The translations under genes and the position numbers were made by a program. This document shows positions 17,641 through 18,703 of a stretch of DNA of 18,703 nucleotides, in pieces. The number at the start of each line of letters is the position of its first letter. The first letter of the stretch is position 1. Origin of the DNA: an uncultured Flammeovirgaceae bacterium (GTDB taxonomy: Bacteria; Bacteroidota; Bacteroidia; Cytophagales; Cyclobacteriaceae); NCBI GenBank assembly GCA_937138955.1, contig CAKZPJ010000867.1, forward strand, positions 1 through 18,703, in the 5' to 3' direction. Under the pieces are notes generated by a model. That model was not told the DNA's origin. It did not search any database and saw only the letters and a list, made by a program, of their open reading frames with translations.

Positions 17641-17886
17641 ATGATAAAGCCAAAAAGCAGTAACGATATGAAAACATTGACAGAATATAGCAAGGTGCTC
17701 GGCGAACAGTTGAGCTAAGGTCAGGTAAAAAAACGCTGATGCATTAATCAGTACGCTCAGTGCGGGGCACCTCGTGCCGAGCGTACGTGTAACTGATGGA
17801 TGCTCTCTGAAGATGAGAACGAATATGACCGGTATCACCGTATGTTAGATAGCAGTCTTAAGAATGTCGTTGATAGAAAAGCTTAA
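17641..17886 (+). pseudogene. Broken + strand remnant, possibly a PD-(D/E)XK transposase-like tail
   Basis: A first piece begins MKTLTEYSKVLGEQLS at about 17668 and stops. A second piece from 17800 reads MLSEDENEYDRYHRMLDSS then LKNVVDRKA and stops at 17886. The charged E...Y....L..LKNV pattern resembles the C-terminal tail of Rpn/PD-(D/E)XK-type putative transposases, which are common in Bacteroidota, but the similarity is impressionistic. The GC-rich inverted pair at 17751-17786 lies between the two pieces. Confidence 0.2.
17751..17786. repeat. Inverted pair of GC-rich 14-mers
   Basis: GTA is followed by CGCTCAGTGCGGGG (17754-17767), CA, CCTCGTGCCGAGCG (17770-17783) and TAC. The first 14-mer, reverse-complemented, is CCCCGCACTGAGCG and differs from the second at four positions, so this is a head-to-head pair of one repeat. 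GTACGCTC and GAGCGTAC at the ends make an 8-bp outer stem, with GGCAC/GTGCC as an inner stem. The second copy shares GTGCCGAGCG with the insertion at 18230-18243. Confidence 0.75.
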
Positions 17887-18093
17887 TGTGAGTATGCTTG
17901 CTAATAGTAGCGAGTACTTCCAAGACAAAGACTACGCAGTAATCTTGCATGATCCTAGTGGTATGTGAACTTGCAATAAAAAGTTGGACAAAAAGTTAAG
18001 CCGCATTTTGGTAATGATTCTGATTGATTTTGGCTTCGTACTCTACAGGGGCGAGATACCCTAGCGAAGCGTGCATTCGCTTCCGGTTGTACC

Positions 18094-18109
18094 GCAGCGG
18101 CGGACCGTC
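18094..18109. repeat. GC-rich 16-bp insertion in the IS3 relic
   Basis: Sixteen GC-rich bases split the Trp codon between EFIEI and YNRKR. Removing 18094-18109 gives ATC TGG TAC AAC, that is I-W-Y-N, the usual IS3 sequence. The sequence is less like the other insertions and may be a diverged member. Its exact limits could shift by one or two bases. Confidence 0.6.
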
Positions 18110-18229
18110 AGATCTCAATAAATTCAAATATGGCTAATTTTGTTTCTGCTATTGTAGCCGGTTCAACAGCGTATATCAGCTCTAATTTAACAGTCAGCTA
18201 CCGCATTATCCCAACAGTTACCCTTTCGG

Positions 18230-18243
18230 TCGGGTGCCGAGCG
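18230..18243 (+). repeat. GC-rich 14-bp insertion in the IS3 relic
   Basis: TCGGGTGCCGAGCG interrupts the codons of MSRKGN. Deleting exactly these 14 bases restores ATG AGC CGA AAG GGT AAC. It differs from the identical 14-mers at 18507 and 18646 at three positions, all transitions. It is followed by CT, as are three other copies. Confidence 0.8.
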
Positions 18244-18305
18244 CTCATACTCTGTATGACAAGAGGATAAGCTTTAAGCAAGTTTCTAAACTTGCGACAG
18301 GCATA

Positions 18306-18319
18306 CCAGGCGTCGGTCG
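18306..18319 (+). repeat. GC-rich 14-bp insertion in the IS3 relic
   Basis: CCAGGCGTCGGTCG interrupts HSDRG-F-Q-YACRK. Deleting exactly these 14 bases restores GGT TTC CAG TAT GCC. It differs at three positions from the 18507/18646 copies and has the same flanks (A before, CT after). Confidence 0.8.
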
Positions 18320-18423
18320 CTGGAAACCTCTATCCGAATGAAAAATCAGTTCAGAGGCTTGGCCTGCTATATTTGAGTGGACACTGAGTTAAGCCAAGTA
18401 CCACCCTTACTCCAACTATTGAA

Positions 18424-18438
18424 CCGGACCGCTGGGCG
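18424..18438 (+). repeat. GC-rich 15-bp insertion in the IS5 relic
   Basis: CCGGACCGCTGGGCG lies between the codons of VYGY and FNSW. Deleting it restores TAC TTC AAT AGT TGG. It is one base longer than the 14-mers and can be read as an 8+7 variant. This copy keeps the frame and adds no stop. Confidence 0.7.
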
Positions 18439-18506
18439 GTACCCATAGACCGTAGACCAACACGGAAAGTCATGCGGTAGACTGCGCCATGGACAGTCAG
18501 TTTTCA

Positions 18507-18520
18507 CCGGGCGCCGGGCG
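18507..18520 (+). repeat. GC-rich 14-bp insertion, copy 1 of an identical pair
   Basis: CCGGGCGCCGGGCG is a perfect tandem of the heptamer CCGGGCG. It interrupts NAIFYV-VKTDCPW; deleting 14 bases restores TAT GTA GTG AAA ACT. It is identical to 18646-18659, and the match extends to 18 bp with flanks (A before, CTA after). Confidence 0.85.
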
Positions 18521-18645
18521 CTACATAGAAAATGGCATTAATAGCTTCCTTCAGATCAACAGGCGGACATCCTTTACCACTTTGTCCATACTTACTGACT
18601 GGTAATAACTTTCTTAACTGCTTCCATCCATTTTCGCTAATACTA

Positions 18646-18659
18646 CCGGGCGCCGGGCG
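18646..18659 (+). repeat. GC-rich 14-bp insertion, copy 2 of an identical pair
   Basis: CCGGGCGCCGGGCG interrupts KYPS-S-ISENGW. Deleting 14 bases restores CCT AGT AGT ATT AGC, with the spacing expected from IS5 relatives (YPSDLTDAQW). It is flanked by CTA on both sides, which may be a 3-bp target duplication or coincidence. Confidence 0.85.
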
Positions 18660-18703
18660 CTAGGATACTTTGGCCTTTTTACTTTCTTTAACGTAGTACT
18701 CAT

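Larger units (their letters stand above)
17996..18375 (-). pseudogene. IS3-family transposase (OrfB) 3' half, degenerate
   Basis: The C-terminal half of an IS3-family DDE transposase. In order on the - strand one reads GQASELIFHSDRG (second catalytic Asp), YACRKFRNLLKAYPLVIQSM, RKGNCWDNAVA, LELIYAVEPATIAETKLAIF, EFIEI and YNRKRMHASLGYLAPVEYEA, ending at TAA (17996-17998). The frame is broken by three GC-rich insertions (18306-18319, 18230-18243, about 18094-18109). It is also broken near 18189-18196, where WDNAVA should run into ESFFKT. About 14 nt are missing there, which removes the catalytic Glu. The protein is dead. The N-terminal half with the first Asp is absent; its place is taken by an IS5-type sequence. 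Confidence 0.85.
17964..18703 (-). mobile_element. Composite of two decayed insertion sequences (IS3-type and IS5-type)
   Basis: An IS3-family transposase 3' half is joined directly to an IS5-family transposase 5' part, both on the - strand and both frame-broken. The IS3 end may lie near TGTGAAC at 17964, since IS3 elements begin with TG, but the opposite terminal repeat is not in the window, so this boundary is a guess. The right limit is beyond the window: the IS5 reading frame starts at the final bases. Confidence 0.7.
18376..18703 (-). pseudogene. IS5-family (DUF4096-type) transposase N-terminal part, degenerate
   Basis: It starts at an ATG in the last three bases of the window. It reads MSTTLKKVKRPKYPS, then [56 protein letters not shown] and [10 protein letters not shown]. 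This is the N-terminal DUF4096 region of IS5-family transposases (compare the family phrases YPSDLTDAQW, NAIFYVLRTGCQWR and LPHDFPPWSTVYYYFRRW). Three GC-rich insertions interrupt it at 18646-18659, 18507-18520 and 18424-18438; the first two shift the frame. Similarity ends just after GGTW, and an IS3 sequence begins within about 30 bp. The DDE catalytic half is missing. The boundary at 18376 is approximate. Confidence 0.85.

Noticed and set aside
17566..17838. A 90-residue - strand frame spanning the inverted GC-rich pair
   Set aside because: It has no family features, is cysteine- and phenylalanine-rich in a random way, and runs antisense to a more coding-like + strand remnant.
18645..18662. 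CTA target-site duplication as a general rule for the GC-rich insertions
   Set aside because: CTA flanks only one of the six copies on both sides; the others lack a duplication, and removing 14 bases without any duplication already restores the frame.
1..18703. CRISPR array, tRNA/rRNA genes, or a defence operon
   Set aside because: I saw no regularly spaced direct repeats, no cloverleaf or rRNA-like sequence, and no nuclease, helicase or toxin pair in intact form.

Overview
The window comes from a Bacteroidota genome, most likely a marine-type member of the Cytophagales. The evidence is a SusC/SusD outer-membrane pair, FG-GAP/CRTAC1 surface lipoproteins, a DUF4834 small membrane protein, an Lnt with the Bacteroidota-type PGVE motif, and an almost complete lack of Shine-Dalgarno sequences. 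The assignment below phylum level is inference.

Positions 1-3199 hold ordinary housekeeping genes on the + strand: the 3' part of apolipoprotein N-acyltransferase (lnt), an inositol-monophosphatase family enzyme, a ten-helix EamA/DMT transporter and 3-methyladenine DNA glycosylase I (tag). An AT-rich leader (3200-3484) follows. Positions 3485-13179 form a nutrient-uptake locus: a SusC-type TonB-dependent transporter, a SusD-like lipoprotein, a strong intrinsic terminator, then two lipoproteins built from Ca-binding FG-GAP/VCBS repeats, the second with an ASPIC/UnbV domain. The SusC/SusD pair would import a substrate through the outer membrane, with the propeller lipoproteins probably displayed beside it. 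The substrate cannot be read from sequence. A convergent DUF4834 gene closes this block.

Positions 13492-14458 have no intact gene but contain a frame-broken coding relic. Positions 14459-17272 (- strand) encode a large secreted heparinase II/III-type polysaccharide lyase with its own upstream region.

Positions 17282-18703 are a graveyard. There are short coding-like remnants, then a broken IS3-family transposase fused to the start of a broken IS5-family (DUF4096) transposase, both on the - strand. The most interesting signal is here. Each transposase relic is interrupted by very GC-rich insertions of 14-16 bp. At least four belong to one sequence family, roughly two copies of a YCGGGYG heptamer, and two are identical 14-mers. 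Removing each insertion exactly restores the transposase protein sequence across the break. An inverted pair of the same family sits at 17751-17786. This looks like a tiny GC-rich insertional repeat family concentrated in dead mobile DNA. I do not recognise it as a described element.
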